Assembly: GCF_017589465.1 (NCBI RefSeq)
Contig: NZ_JAELYA010000001.1
Span: 1,173,364 to 1,237,363 of the forward strand
Direction: 5' to 3'
Length of the DNA stretch: 64,000 nucleotides
Source: Pseudomonas schmalbachii
GTDB lineage: Bacteria; Pseudomonadota; Gammaproteobacteria; Pseudomonadales; Pseudomonadaceae
The translations under genes were made by a program, and so were the position numbers. A model generated the notes under the pieces. That model was not told the DNA's origin. It saw only the letters and a list, made by a program, of their open reading frames with translations, and searched no databases. Below are positions 27,504 through 36,465 of this stretch, one piece after another (positions within the stretch are counted from its first letter, which is position 1; each line of letters starts with the position of its first letter).

Positions 27504-27606
27504 GGCGCATCCTTGAGTGGGAGTGGGTGGCTGCTGAACAACACTATAGTCAACGAATCAGATAACAGAAGCGCAAAAATGCGTTAGAAATGATCGGCAA
27601 GACGGA

Positions 27607-29031
27607 TCATTTCCGGGAGGTTGCCACCTTCTCCTGCGGCTCCAGGCCATCCCGTTCGCGCTGGAAGGCGAGGTAGTACTTGTTCACGCTGCTGACGTAG
27701 TTGACCACGCCCATGCCGATCTGGTCGGCCGCCACGCGCTCCACCTGGAAGAACCACTGATTGGGATTCAGGCCGCGCCTGCGCGCCTCGGCTCGCAGGC
27801 TCTGCACGCGCTCCGGCCCCATGTTGTAGGCGGCAAGGACGAATGCCAGGCGCTCGCGCTCGTTCAACCGCGGGCTGGAGAAAAACTTGCGACGCAGCAT
27901 GGCCATGTACTTGCTGGCGGCCTGCACGTTGGCCTCTTTCTGCTGCACCGAGCCAACGCCAACGCTGCGCGCGGCCGCCGGGGTGATCTGCATCAGCCCG
28001 GTAGCGCCGCCCGCTCCCCGGGCCGAGGCGTTCAGGTTCGACTCCTTGAACGCCACCGCCGCCAGCGCAAGCCAGTCGAGGCGGTTCTGCTCGGCATAGC
28101 GCTGCAGGGTCGGGCGCAGCGATTCCAGGCGCTTGCGGTCAGCCGTCTGCAATGGATTGCGCACCTTGTAGGCGCGCCGGTAGAGACGTACGAAGGCGCC
28201 GTCCTGGTCGGCCGGCGCGCGATAGTCCTTGAGGAAGCGGTCGACCTTGGCGCGCAGCATCGGCGCGTCGCGGCGCACGAACCAGGTCATGTCCTCGTGA
28301 TTGTCGAAGACCAGGTGGCGGTCGACGCGCAGCTTGGGGAAGACCTTGGCCCAGCGCTCGGCGATCGGCTGCTCGACCACGGTGAAGTTGACGATGCCCG
28401 CATGGACCATTTCCAGCACGTCTTCCACGGCCAGCGACGGGTCCAGCCACTCGATCATCATCGGCGCCAGGCGGCGCTGCGCCAGGCGCTCGTTGACCTC
28501 GCGCAGCGCATCCCCCGCCGCGCTGCCCGCCGGCAGGGTGATGCTGCGTCCCGCCAGTTGCTCCAGTCGCGCATAGCGGCGATTGCCCTTGCGCGATACC
28601 AGCACCAGCGGCACGTCCTGGCGCCACGGCAGGCTGGCGCTGACGTTCGCACCGTCGCGGGCCAGCAGTATCTCGCCAGGAGCGACCAGATCGCCCTCGC
28701 CGCGCTGCAGGGCAGCCAGCAACTGATCCTTGGCCTTGGGAATGAACTTGATGGTGAGCGGCTTGCGCCCCGCGGCGGAATCGTTGAGGTATTGCTCGAA
28801 GGCACGCAGGCGGCGGTATTCGACGCCGATGGGTTCGCCCTGGATCTCGCCGAAGCTGTTGCGGCTCTGGTTGACCAGCACTCTCAGCACGCCGTCGCGG
28901 CGGATGCCGGCGAGGTCGCGGCTGTCGGCGCTCTTTTGCTCCCAGTGCTCCGGCTGGCTGGTCAGACGCGCAGCCGCCGGCTGTGGCAGCAAGGCCACCA
29001 GGCTCAGCAGGAGCAGCAACAGTCGCGTCAT
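27607..29031 (-). CDS. mltF: MltF-like membrane-bound lytic transglycosylase
   Basis: The 474-residue precursor has a signal sequence (MTRLLLLLLSLVALLPQPAAA), a solute-binding-protein-like ABC domain at about residues 40-290, and a C-terminal SLT transglycosylase domain. The catalytic glutamate is E330 in FKESNLNASARGAGGATGLMQIT, with NMGPERV later in the domain. MltF cleaves peptidoglycan glycan strands to 1,6-anhydro ends, and the N-terminal domain senses muropeptides in the studied homologue. P. aeruginosa has two MltF proteins; this gene's surroundings resemble the second one. No lipobox is seen. Start set by GGAGACCTGG before the ATG. Confidence 0.92.
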   Translation of the reverse strand: MTRLLLLLLSLVALLPQPAAARLTSQPEHWEQKSADSRDLAGIRRDGVLRVLVNQSRNSFGEIQGEPIGVEYRRLRAFEQYLNDSAAGRKPLTIKFIPKAKDQLLAALQRGEGDLVAPGEILLARDGANVSASLPWRQDVPLVLVSRKGNRRYARLEQLAGRSITLPAGSAAGDALREVNERLAQRRLAPMMIEWLDPSLAVEDVLEMVHAGIVNFTVVEQPIAERWAKVFPKLRVDRHLVFDNHEDMTWFVRRDAPMLRAKVDRFLKDYRAPADQDGAFVRLYRRAYKVRNPLQTADRKRLESLRPTLQRYAEQNRLDWLALAAVAFKESNLNASARGAGGATGLMQITPAAARSVGVGSVQQKEANVQAASKYMAMLRRKFFSSPRLNERERLAFVLAAYNMGPERVQSLRAEARRRGLNPNQWFFQVERVAADQIGMGVVNYVSSVNKYYLAFQRERDGLEPQEKVATSRK

Positions 29032-29248
29032 CCAGGTCTCCAGGGGTCGAAACGGTCCTCTCAGAACTCCACAACGCCTGCAAGTTCCCGGCCGCAAAAA
29101 GGGGCGCGAGGGTCTCACAGCAGGGACCGGATGCCAACCCAAAATTCTGGAAGCACTTTCAGAAGCGCCTATAACTACTTGTTTAACAAGGGTTTATTCG
29201 AAAAACGGGCATTCTGCTATGCTGCCCGCCTGAATCAAGGGAAGCACC

Positions 29249-30055
29249 ATGCAACTGATCGACATCGGCGTCAACCTTACTCACCCGAGCCTTGCCCCGG
29301 AGCAGGAAGCCCTGATCGAGCGCGCCCGGCAGGCCGGCGTCGTGCAAATGGTGCTGACCGGCACCAGCCTCGGCGACAGCGAAGCCGCCCTGCGCCTGTG
29401 CCGGCAGTATGACGACGGCCAGCGGCTGTTCTGCACCGCCGGCGTGCATCCGCACGAAGCCAGTCACTGGGACCGCGCCAGCGCGGCCAGCCTGCGCGGA
29501 CTGCTGGCCGAGCCCGAGGTTCGCGCGGTGGGCGAATGCGGCCTGGACTTCAACCGCGACTTCTCGCCGCGCCCGCAGCAGGAAAAAGCCTTCGAGGAAC
29601 AACTGGCGATTGCGGCGGAACTCAAGCGCCCGGTGTTCATCCACGAGCGCGACGCCGGCGAGCGGCTGCTGGCGATCCTCAAAGACTTCCGCGACCACCT
29701 GCCGGCCGCCGTGGTGCACTGCTTCACCGGCGAGCGCAGGACGCTCTACGGCTATCTCGACCAGGACCTGCACATCGGCATCACCGGCTGGATCTGCGAC
29801 GAGCGACGCGGCACCCACCTGCAAGAGCTGGTGCGGGAAATCCCCCGCGGCCGGCTGATGCTGGAAAGCGACGCCCCCTACCTGCTGCCGCGCACCCTGC
29901 GGCCCAAGCCGAAGCACGGACGCAACGAACCGGCCTTCCTGCCGGAAGTGCTCGAATGCGTGGCCCGGCATCGCGGCGAAAGCGCGGAAGACGTGGCGGC
30001 GCATACCACCGCCTGCGCCCGCGAGTTCTTCGGCCTGCCGGTGCTCACCACGTAG
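29249..30055 (+). CDS. tatD: TatD-family metal-dependent hydrolase / DNase
   Basis: The 268-residue TIM-barrel protein is of the TatD family, which acts as a 3'-5' exonuclease and in repair and DNA degradation in studied members. Visible metal-site elements are the starting [11 protein letters not shown] (with the HxH of other TatD proteins reading NLTH), [42 protein letters not shown] and [17 protein letters not shown]. The last block and FNRDFS are typical of TatD itself and not of YcfH or YjjV. The TAG stop lies inside inverted-repeat copy C. Confidence 0.93.
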   Translation: MQLIDIGVNLTHPSLAPEQEALIERARQAGVVQMVLTGTSLGDSEAALRLCRQYDDGQRLFCTAGVHPHEASHWDRASAASLRGLLAEPEVRAVGECGLDFNRDFSPRPQQEKAFEEQLAIAAELKRPVFIHERDAGERLLAILKDFRDHLPAAVVHCFTGERRTLYGYLDQDLHIGITGWICDERRGTHLQELVREIPRGRLMLESDAPYLLPRTLRPKPKHGRNEPAFLPEVLECVARHRGESAEDVAAHTTACAREFFGLPVLTT

Positions 30056-30140
30056 GTTGGCGCTGAGCGCAGCGAAGCCCAACGAAATTGGTGCAGGCCC
30101 CGCCAGATGTTGGGCTTCGCTGCGCTCAGCGCCAACCTAC
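30052..30140. repeat. GTAGGTTGG inverted repeat, copy C, supplying the tatD stop
   Basis: The left arm starts GTAGGTTGGCGCTGAGC and the right arm ends GCCAACCTAC; the two arms match over about 32 bp around a loop of about 25 bp. The TAG at 30053-30055 is the tatD stop codon, so the repeat defines the 3' end of the coding region. Confidence 0.9.
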
Positions 30141-30252
30141 CTATCACGCCCATAGCCCTGGTGCATTCGCACAGGCTTCGCCCGCCACCTAGACTGCTAA
30201 TCAAGGGCTGTCTGCCGTCATGGCAGCCCGGATGCGATCGAGGAAGCCAAGC

Positions 30253-30618
30253 ATGGGCAAACGTCATCCCAATCTGTTCGCCTCGCAGTGGCACGGCTAT
30301 GCCGCCAACCACCGCAACTCCACCAACCTGGCGCTGCACATCATCGCCGTGCCGCTGTTCATCGTCGCCGCGGCAACCCTGGTCAGCGGCCTGTTCGACC
30401 TGAGCCTGAGTCAGATATTGCTGGGCGCCATCGGCATCGCCGCTTCGCTGGTGATCCAGGCGCGCGGGCACAAGCTCGAAGAGCAGGCGCCGGAACCCTT
30501 CAGCGGCCGTCGCGACGCCATCGGCCGTCTGCTCGCCGAACAGTTCGTCACCTTCCCGCGTTTCGTCCTCAGCGGCGCCTGGTGGCGCGCCTGGCGCAAG
30601 AAGCACCCACGCCGCTGA
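30253..30618 (+). CDS. Mpo1-like / DUF962 membrane protein
   Basis: The 121-residue protein has two hydrophobic segments (ALHIIAVPLFIVAAATLVSGLF and LSQILLGAIGIAASLVIQARG). The conserved WHGYAANHRNSTNLALH and GHKLEEQAPEPF blocks give the His/Asn/Glu pattern of the DUF962/Mpo1 group. Yeast Mpo1 is an Fe-dependent dioxygenase of 2-hydroxy fatty acids, but bacterial versions are shorter and untested. GAGGAAGCC precedes the ATG at 30253, so the 11-residue upstream extension is not used. It lies downstream of repeat copy C and is convergent with the thioesterase gene. Confidence 0.75.
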   Translation: MGKRHPNLFASQWHGYAANHRNSTNLALHIIAVPLFIVAAATLVSGLFDLSLSQILLGAIGIAASLVIQARGHKLEEQAPEPFSGRRDAIGRLLAEQFVTFPRFVLSGAWWRAWRKKHPRR

Positions 30619-30631
30619 ACTCCCCGAAGAC

Positions 30632-31429
30632 TCAGCCGAAGACCGTCACGGTCTGGCGCGAGATCGCCAGCAGCTCGCCGTCCGGCGTCCAGCACTGCGC
30701 AGCCGCATGCCCGTAGCCATCGCGGGCGTGCTCGATGGTCGCCAGATAACGGCACCAGTCGTTGGCGGCCAGGCGCGGCATCGGCTGGACGAACTCGATG
30801 GTCCAGGTCAGCGAACTGCCAGGTGCCGGCGCGCTCAGGTGCGGCAGCACGGCCGGCGGCCAGGTATCCACCAGCGCCAGCAGGTGGGCGGCCTCCATCT
30901 GCTCGTCGCCAACCCCGTGGCGGAAGCCCATCCAGCCGCCCATCTGCCGCGACTTGTTGGAAGTGAACGGCAGGCCGCCGACCGAGAAGCACATGGCGAA
31001 GTGCTGGAGGAACTCCGGCATCGCGCCGCGAACGAAGGGCAGCTCCTGGCTTTCCTCCGGCCCCTTGAACGAGGGCGCGGGCTCGCTGTCGACCGCCACC
31101 GCCGACTCGCGCGGCAGGCCGAAACTGCCCTGCACCACGGTCACCACCTCGCCGTTCTGCACGGCGCGGCAGAACACCTGGCTGACCGCCTTGCCCTCGC
31201 GCAGGATATCCACCTCGAAAGCGACCGGGACATCGGCCTCGACCGGGCCGACGAAGGTGATCGCCAGCGAACGCACCGGCCGCACCTCGGCCATCCGCGC
31301 ACGCATGGCTTCATGGGCGAGCGCCGCCACCAGGCCGCCGAAACTCGCGCGCCCCTGGCTCCAGGTAGAAGGAATCACCACCTGCCCGGGTGCAGTGCGC
31401 ACCGCCTGGATCAACTCGGAAAAATTCAT
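30632..31429 (-). CDS. acyl-CoA thioesterase-like protein (double hotdog)
   Basis: The 265-residue protein resembles TesB/DUF4442-type double hotdog thioesterases. It has GRASFGGLVAALAHEAM near residues 26-42, which corresponds to the first hotdog helix, and VDTWPPAVLPHLSAPAPGSSLTWTIEFVQPM in the second half, as in the thioesterase family proteins with two hotdog folds. The catalytic residues are not certain, since this group uses differing Asp/Thr/Gln sets. The substrate is unknown. It is convergent with the Mpo1-like gene. Confidence 0.85.
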   Translation of the reverse strand: MNFSELIQAVRTAPGQVVIPSTWSQGRASFGGLVAALAHEAMRARMAEVRPVRSLAITFVGPVEADVPVAFEVDILREGKAVSQVFCRAVQNGEVVTVVQGSFGLPRESAVAVDSEPAPSFKGPEESQELPFVRGAMPEFLQHFAMCFSVGGLPFTSNKSRQMGGWMGFRHGVGDEQMEAAHLLALVDTWPPAVLPHLSAPAPGSSLTWTIEFVQPMPRLAANDWCRYLATIEHARDGYGHAAAQCWTPDGELLAISRQTVTVFG

Positions 31430-31569
31430 CGCCGCCTCGTTTCACTGGGAAATTCCTGACAGCGATCTTAGGTGAGGGCGCGCGTGGCGTGGAAGCTGCC
31501 CGGGCCGCTGCCTGCCCATCTCATCCACACAGCGAATACAGGACAATTCACAGGACTGATCAGCGGCGA

Positions 31570-32331
31570 TCAGGAAAGCGCGTCCAGCAATTTCTCCAGG
31601 CTGATATCGGCGCGCGCCTCGGCCAGGTCGTGCAATTCGTTCCAGCGCGGCTGCAGCGGCATCAGGTCCAGTTCGCGCTCGCTGTGCGCCAGCCATTGCT
31701 CGTAGTCGTGCCAGTCGCCCAGCGTGGACTGGGCGTCCTTCAGCGGCCCGAGCAGCCGGCGCGGCACCGGCGACTCTTGCGGATAGGCCTCCAGCGAGTA
31801 GCGCACCCGCTTGATCAGCAGACGCAGGCGATGACGGTCGTGGGCCGGGTCGACCAGTGCCTTGCGCAACTTGCGCCACTGCTTGCGCAGGCGTTTGCGC
31901 ACCTGGCCGCGCAGACCACCGAGCACGCCATGCCGCTCGGCGGTTCGCCACAGTCCCGGCCAGCCGTTGAGCAGCATCATCAGGCGCTCCCACTGCGGGC
32001 TGGCGAGCAGTGCCACATAACCGGACTGCAATGCCGGGCGGCGCTGGTCCGCGGCCTTGTGGAAGCCCTCGGCCTCCAGCACCGGCAGCAGCACTTCGAG
32101 ATCGCGCAACGGCCCGCTGAGGCGTCCGATGTCGCCGAGCGCCATTTCCAGTTCGTCGATCCCGGGCAGGCCGTGCACGGGGTGCAGCAGGCTGCGCAAG
32201 CGGCGCACGGCGATGCGCAGATCGTGCAGCGCCTCGCTGTCCGTGCCGGCCTGCAGGCGGATCGACGCGGAGAACAGGGCAACTTCCTGCTCGATGACAT
32301 GGGCAACCAGATAGTCGCAGAACGCGGACAC
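31570..32331 (-). CDS. CHAD domain protein
   Basis: The 253-residue all-helical protein has conserved histidine- and arginine-rich blocks of the CHAD domain: EALHDLRIAVRRLRSLL near 34-50, GPLRDLEVLLP, RHRLRLLIKRVRYSLEAY and LKDAQSTLGDWHDYEQW. CHAD proteins bind inorganic polyphosphate through these basic helices. No CYTH domain is fused. It lies downstream of tgpA on the same strand, 78 bp after its stop. Confidence 0.9.
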   Translation of the reverse strand: MSAFCDYLVAHVIEQEVALFSASIRLQAGTDSEALHDLRIAVRRLRSLLHPVHGLPGIDELEMALGDIGRLSGPLRDLEVLLPVLEAEGFHKAADQRRPALQSGYVALLASPQWERLMMLLNGWPGLWRTAERHGVLGGLRGQVRKRLRKQWRKLRKALVDPAHDRHRLRLLIKRVRYSLEAYPQESPVPRRLLGPLKDAQSTLGDWHDYEQWLAHSERELDLMPLQPRWNELHDLAEARADISLEKLLDALS

Positions 32332-32409
32332 GGCACACTCCCCAAGGCTGGAATAATCAGGTTAGTTGTCCCGCCATCGACGGCAAGTGGGCGATGGTCG
32401 CAGTGTGTT

Positions 32410-34401
32410 TCAGCCGGCCTTGCGCGTGATGCGCCAGGGCAGCGCGCGGCGCAGGCGCTGCAACAGTCGCTGCAGTTCGCGCGAAGTGCCGGCCGCACGG
32501 CCGTAGCGTTGCGCCTCGAAGACATCGAGGAACGCCTGCAGCTCCGCCGCCTGCCCTGGCAAGGCGGCCTTGGCGCGCTCGACGAAGGCGCGCGGCCCCT
32601 CCCCCACCTGGCGCTGCAGCCCGTGGGGAGCCAACAGCCTTTCAAGGCGGGCGAAGCTGCGCAACTGGACATCCCGCACCAGCCGCCAGGGCTTGAACAG
32701 GAGCAGCACCAGCAGGCCCAGCGACAACGCCGCACCGCCCAAAAGGGCTATGGCCGGTCCCGGGCCGTCGAGGCTGCCGAACCAGCGCCGCAGCACCTGC
32801 GCCTGCTGCTCGCCCTGGTAGCCCAGCACCCAGCGCTGCCAGTCGTAGTTGAGGTTGTCCCAGGCCAGGCGCAGGGCATTCAGCGCGCTGAAGCCGCGAT
32901 AACGCAGTGGCGAGAACGGCGCCGTCTCGAGGAAACTGCCTTCGCCGGCCAATGCCTGCTCCAGTCCCTGCTCGATCCGCGCCGGAGAGACGTGGAAGGT
33001 GGGATCGACCGCACGCCAGCCGCTGCCCGGCTGCCAGTACTCGACCCAGGCATGGGCGTCGAACTGGTGCACCAGCAGGTAGTTGCCCGCCGGGTTCAGC
33101 TCTCCGCCCTGGTAACCGGTCACCACCCGCGCCGGAATGCCGGCCGCGCGCAGGACGAAGGTCATGGCGCCGGCATAGTGCTCGCAGAAACCGCGGCGGG
33201 TGCCGAAGAGGAAGCCATCGATGCGCTCCGCGCCGGTCGCCGGAGCTCTCAGGGTGTAGGCGAACGGCTGCTCGTTGAAGTGCCGCAGCAACGCCTGCAC
33301 CAGTTCGTGGGGCTGCGGATGCTCGTGGCGCAACTGTTCCGCCCAGGCGCGGGCGCGCGGGTTGCCGCCGGCCGGCAGCTGCAGGTTGAGCCCGAGGGCA
33401 CGGGCACTGCTGTCAGGCTCGCGCAGGGCCTGCGGCCAGGATGTCACGCGGTAAAGCAGGCTCTGGTCCACCGGCCGGCGACGCTCGATGTGGAAGTCGC
33501 TCATCAGGCGGGCATCGTCCGGCGCGCTTTCCGGCGTATCCAGGGCGAACAGCCAGGAGCGCTCGCTGGGCTGCATGATCACCTGGTAACTCAGCGGATC
33601 GCCCTGTTTGCGCAGCTCCGGTGTCTCGTCGCGACGCCCCTGCCCCACCTGCGACCAGCGCTGGCCGTCGAAGCGCTCCAGGGTCAGCGCGCGCCAGTAG
33701 AGCTGCGCGCGCGGTGGCGGCGGGCCGTCGAAACTGGCGCGGAAGGCCAGCTCGGCGGACTGGCTCAGCTCGACGAAATCCCCCGGCATCATCGAGTCGC
33801 TGAGGCCGGTGGTGGCCTTGCCGCCGGGCATCGGCAGCGACCACAACGGCCCCAGGCGCGGGAACAGGATGAACAGCAGCAGCATCAACGGAATCGCCTG
33901 CAGCAGCAGGCCACCGGCGAGTTTGAGGGTCGGCCAGGGGCGCTCGCCGAAGCTGCTCTGCTGCAGGCCGATCAGCGCCGCCAGCAGGACGGTCACCGGC
34001 AGCAGGCTGAACAGCGCGGCGAGCATGCTGTCGTCGAACAGGTAGCTGGTCACCACGGCGAAGAAGCCGAGCAGGATCAGCACCAGCGCATCGCGACGGG
34101 TCTTCAGCTCCACCAGCTTGATGATGAAGGCAGCGATCAGCAGCACCACGCCGGCGTCCAGGCCGATCAGCGAGCCGCGCGACAGCCAGACGCCGATGCC
34201 GGCGGCGCCGACCAGCACCAGCTTGGCGAAGCCGCTGGGGTAGTTGGCGCGCATGCGGTAGACCTGGATGCGCCAGAACGCGCAGCCCAGCCAGAGCCCG
34301 ACGATCCACAGCGGCAGATGGCCGAGGTGCGGCAGGATCACCACCGCCTGCGCCACCAGCAGCCAGGTCAGGGCCACCCGGGGAATCGGCTGGGTGCTCA
34401 C
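32410..34401 (-). CDS. tgpA: membrane-anchored transglutaminase TgpA (DUF3488)
   Basis: TgpA is an inner membrane protein with a periplasmic transglutaminase-like domain that is essential in P. aeruginosa. The 663-residue product has an N-terminal cluster of about six membrane segments (residues 10-175), the catalytic domain at about 330-480 and a final membrane segment near 565. The triad is visible: C406 in GTRRGFCEHYAG, His in DAHAWVEYW and Asp in AVDPTFH. The start is GTG at 34401, preceded by GGAGAGGC and overlapping the DUF58 stop as GTGA. The longer frame upstream belongs to the DUF58 gene. Its partners are the MoxR ATPase and DUF58 genes upstream. Confidence 0.94.
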   Translation of the reverse strand: MSTQPIPRVALTWLLVAQAVVILPHLGHLPLWIVGLWLGCAFWRIQVYRMRANYPSGFAKLVLVGAAGIGVWLSRGSLIGLDAGVVLLIAAFIIKLVELKTRRDALVLILLGFFAVVTSYLFDDSMLAALFSLLPVTVLLAALIGLQQSSFGERPWPTLKLAGGLLLQAIPLMLLLFILFPRLGPLWSLPMPGGKATTGLSDSMMPGDFVELSQSAELAFRASFDGPPPPRAQLYWRALTLERFDGQRWSQVGQGRRDETPELRKQGDPLSYQVIMQPSERSWLFALDTPESAPDDARLMSDFHIERRRPVDQSLLYRVTSWPQALREPDSSARALGLNLQLPAGGNPRARAWAEQLRHEHPQPHELVQALLRHFNEQPFAYTLRAPATGAERIDGFLFGTRRGFCEHYAGAMTFVLRAAGIPARVVTGYQGGELNPAGNYLLVHQFDAHAWVEYWQPGSGWRAVDPTFHVSPARIEQGLEQALAGEGSFLETAPFSPLRYRGFSALNALRLAWDNLNYDWQRWVLGYQGEQQAQVLRRWFGSLDGPGPAIALLGGAALSLGLLVLLLFKPWRLVRDVQLRSFARLERLLAPHGLQRQVGEGPRAFVERAKAALPGQAAELQAFLDVFEAQRYGRAAGTSRELQRLLQRLRRALPWRITRKAG

Positions 34402-35351
34402 GGCGCCTCTCCGAACAGCGCCAGGGCGCGCAGGCAGGCGTCGCGATGGCTGTCGCCGCTGGCCACCGGCAACTGCTTGCCCGGCAGGCGCAGGCCAAAG
34501 GGCTGCTGGCGCAGCGACAGCTCCAGCACCCAGTGGCAGAGCTGCGACAGGCGCCCTTCGACGTCCCCGCCGAGGACGTCGAAATCCAGCCACAGGTTGC
34601 GTCCGCTCAGCGCGGTGAAATCCTTCACCAGCAGACCCTGCCCGCGGGAATAGGCCTTCCAGTGCATGCGCCGGCGCGAGTCGCCGGGCTGGTAGGGGCG
34701 CAGGCCCTGGTAATCGTCGACGCCGTGGCCGCTGGGGCGCACGCCCTCTTCCTCGTCATCCGACGGCCCCGGCACCAGCGGCATGTCGGCGGAAAGCGGC
34801 CGCGGATAGACCAGCGCGGCCATGTCCAGGTCGAGCCAGCTCCAGGCCACCAGCAGGCCGAGCGGGAAGCGGCTTTCCACCCGCAGGCGCCCGGGCCGCA
34901 GCCAGCCACGGCGCTCGGCCGGGAGCACCAGCACCAGCTCCTCGGCCCCGTCGGCGTGGACATCGGCATGTTCCAGCTGCTCTTCCGCCCAACCCACACC
35001 GACGGCGCGCCGCTCCCTGCCCTCGCCATCCAGGCGCACGCGGAAGCAGACCTGCTCGCCGACGAACACCGGCGCCGCTCCCAGCGAGGTCAGGCGCAGC
35101 CCGCCGAGATTGCGGTAGGTGTGCAGGATGGCGACGAGGAACAGCGACAGCAGCAGGAAGGCCAGGCCGTAGGCCAGGCTGTTCTGGTAGTTGATCGCGG
35201 TGAGCAGCATCAGTACCAGCGCCACGCCGAAGGCGACGCCCTGCAGCGTGGGGATGATGAAGATGCGCCGCTGGTCGAGCTGCAGCGATGGCGACGGCGG
35301 GATGCGCCGGGCGATCCAGCTTTGCCACAGCGGCCGCACCCTGATCAGCAT
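34398..35351 (-). CDS. DUF58 membrane-linked protein of the MoxR-TgpA operon
   Basis: The 317-residue protein has two closely spaced membrane segments (residues about 28-75), a beta-rich middle, and the DUF58 core SGHGVDDYQGLRPYQPGDSRRRMHWKAYSRGQGLLVKDF near 207-247. DUF58 proteins resemble von Willebrand A-type adhesion proteins and work with MoxR AAA ATPases. It sits between moxR (10 bp upstream) and tgpA (overlapping by four bases), so the three are one operon. The function in this complex is inferred from the co-occurrence. Confidence 0.92.
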   Translation of the reverse strand: MLIRVRPLWQSWIARRIPPSPSLQLDQRRIFIIPTLQGVAFGVALVLMLLTAINYQNSLAYGLAFLLLSLFLVAILHTYRNLGGLRLTSLGAAPVFVGEQVCFRVRLDGEGRERRAVGVGWAEEQLEHADVHADGAEELVLVLPAERRGWLRPGRLRVESRFPLGLLVAWSWLDLDMAALVYPRPLSADMPLVPGPSDDEEEGVRPSGHGVDDYQGLRPYQPGDSRRRMHWKAYSRGQGLLVKDFTALSGRNLWLDFDVLGGDVEGRLSQLCHWVLELSLRQQPFGLRLPGKQLPVASGDSHRDACLRALALFGEAP

Positions 35352-35361
35352 CTATGCATGC

Positions 35362-36279
35362 TCACAGCGCAGGAACTTCGCGCAGCAGCCACTGCACCAG
35401 CGCGCCGCCGCCGTGCCCGGAAGGATCGGCCTGATCGCGCAGGCGGTGTCCGGCCACCGATGGCAGGACCGCCTGCACGTCTTCGGGAATCGCATAGTCG
35501 CGCCCGGCCAGTAGCGCCCACGCCCGCGCGGCGGCCAGCAGCGCCAGGCTGCCGCGTGGCGACAGGCCGAGGGCGAAGGCCGGCTGCGTGCGAGTCGCCT
35601 CGACCAGGCGCAGGACATAGTCGACCAGCGCATCGCTGGCATGCACCGCCGGCACCTCGGCCTGCAGGGCGGCCAGTTCGCCGGGGGAAAGCATCGGCTC
35701 CAGGCGCGGCAGCAGATCGCGCCGCGCCTCGCCGAGCAGCAGCGCCTTCTCCGCGGCGCGCCCCGGATAGCCAAGGGACAGGCGCATCATGAAGCGGTCG
35801 AGCTGCGACTCCGGCAGGGCGAAGGTGCCGCCCTGGCTCACCGGATTCTGCGTGGCGATGACGAAGAACGGCTCGGGCAACGGCCGGGTCGCGCCCTCGA
35901 TGGTCACCTGGCCTTCTTCCATGGCTTCGAGCAGAGCGCTCTGGCTCTTCGGCGTGGCGCGGTTGATCTCGTCGGCCAGCACCAGCTCGGCGAAGATCGG
36001 CCCCGGATGAAAGACGAACTGTCCGGTTTCCTTGTCGAACACCGAGGTGCCGAGCACATCGCCGGGCAGCAGGTCGGAAGTGAACTGGATGCGCTGGAAG
36101 CTCAAGCCGAGCACCCGCGCCAGGGCATGGCTGAGCGTGGTCTTGCCCATCCCGGGGAGGTCTTCGATCAGCAGGTGACCACGGGCCAGCATGCAGGTCA
36201 GGGCCAGGCGCACCTGGACTTCCTTGCCCAGCAGGATCTGATCCACCGCCTTCAGACAATTTTCCAGCTTGGCGCGCAT
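35362..36279 (-). CDS. MoxR-family AAA+ ATPase
   Basis: The 305-residue ATPase has Walker A GMGKTT at 43-48, Walker B (LVLADEINRA), sensor 1 (FFVIATQNP) and the AAA lid (QLDRFMMRLSLGYPGR). MoxR proteins act as chaperones that mature or assemble partner complexes, usually with DUF58 and vWA proteins. It is the first gene of the moxR-DUF58-tgpA operon. Confidence 0.94.
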   Translation of the reverse strand: MRAKLENCLKAVDQILLGKEVQVRLALTCMLARGHLLIEDLPGMGKTTLSHALARVLGLSFQRIQFTSDLLPGDVLGTSVFDKETGQFVFHPGPIFAELVLADEINRATPKSQSALLEAMEEGQVTIEGATRPLPEPFFVIATQNPVSQGGTFALPESQLDRFMMRLSLGYPGRAAEKALLLGEARRDLLPRLEPMLSPGELAALQAEVPAVHASDALVDYVLRLVEATRTQPAFALGLSPRGSLALLAAARAWALLAGRDYAIPEDVQAVLPSVAGHRLRDQADPSGHGGGALVQWLLREVPAL

Positions 36280-36465
36280 CCTTACCTCTCGTCCCGGGAA
36301 ATTTCCGATGCTACTGGTCTAGCGTAGGGCGGCATAGGGGTGGACGTGATTAGTGTGAACGGCGACTTGTCACCAATTGTTCGCCACGGACACCCCGGCA
36401 GCCGCCCGCCGGGACAGGCGCCGGGCTTGGTCTAACCTTGTCACTCGTCCACAGGAGGTTTGCCC

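Noticed and set aside
31390..34653. 1087-codon open frame on the plus strand
   Set aside because: Antisense to the CHAD and tgpA genes, with low-complexity Gln/Arg/Ala composition and no domains.
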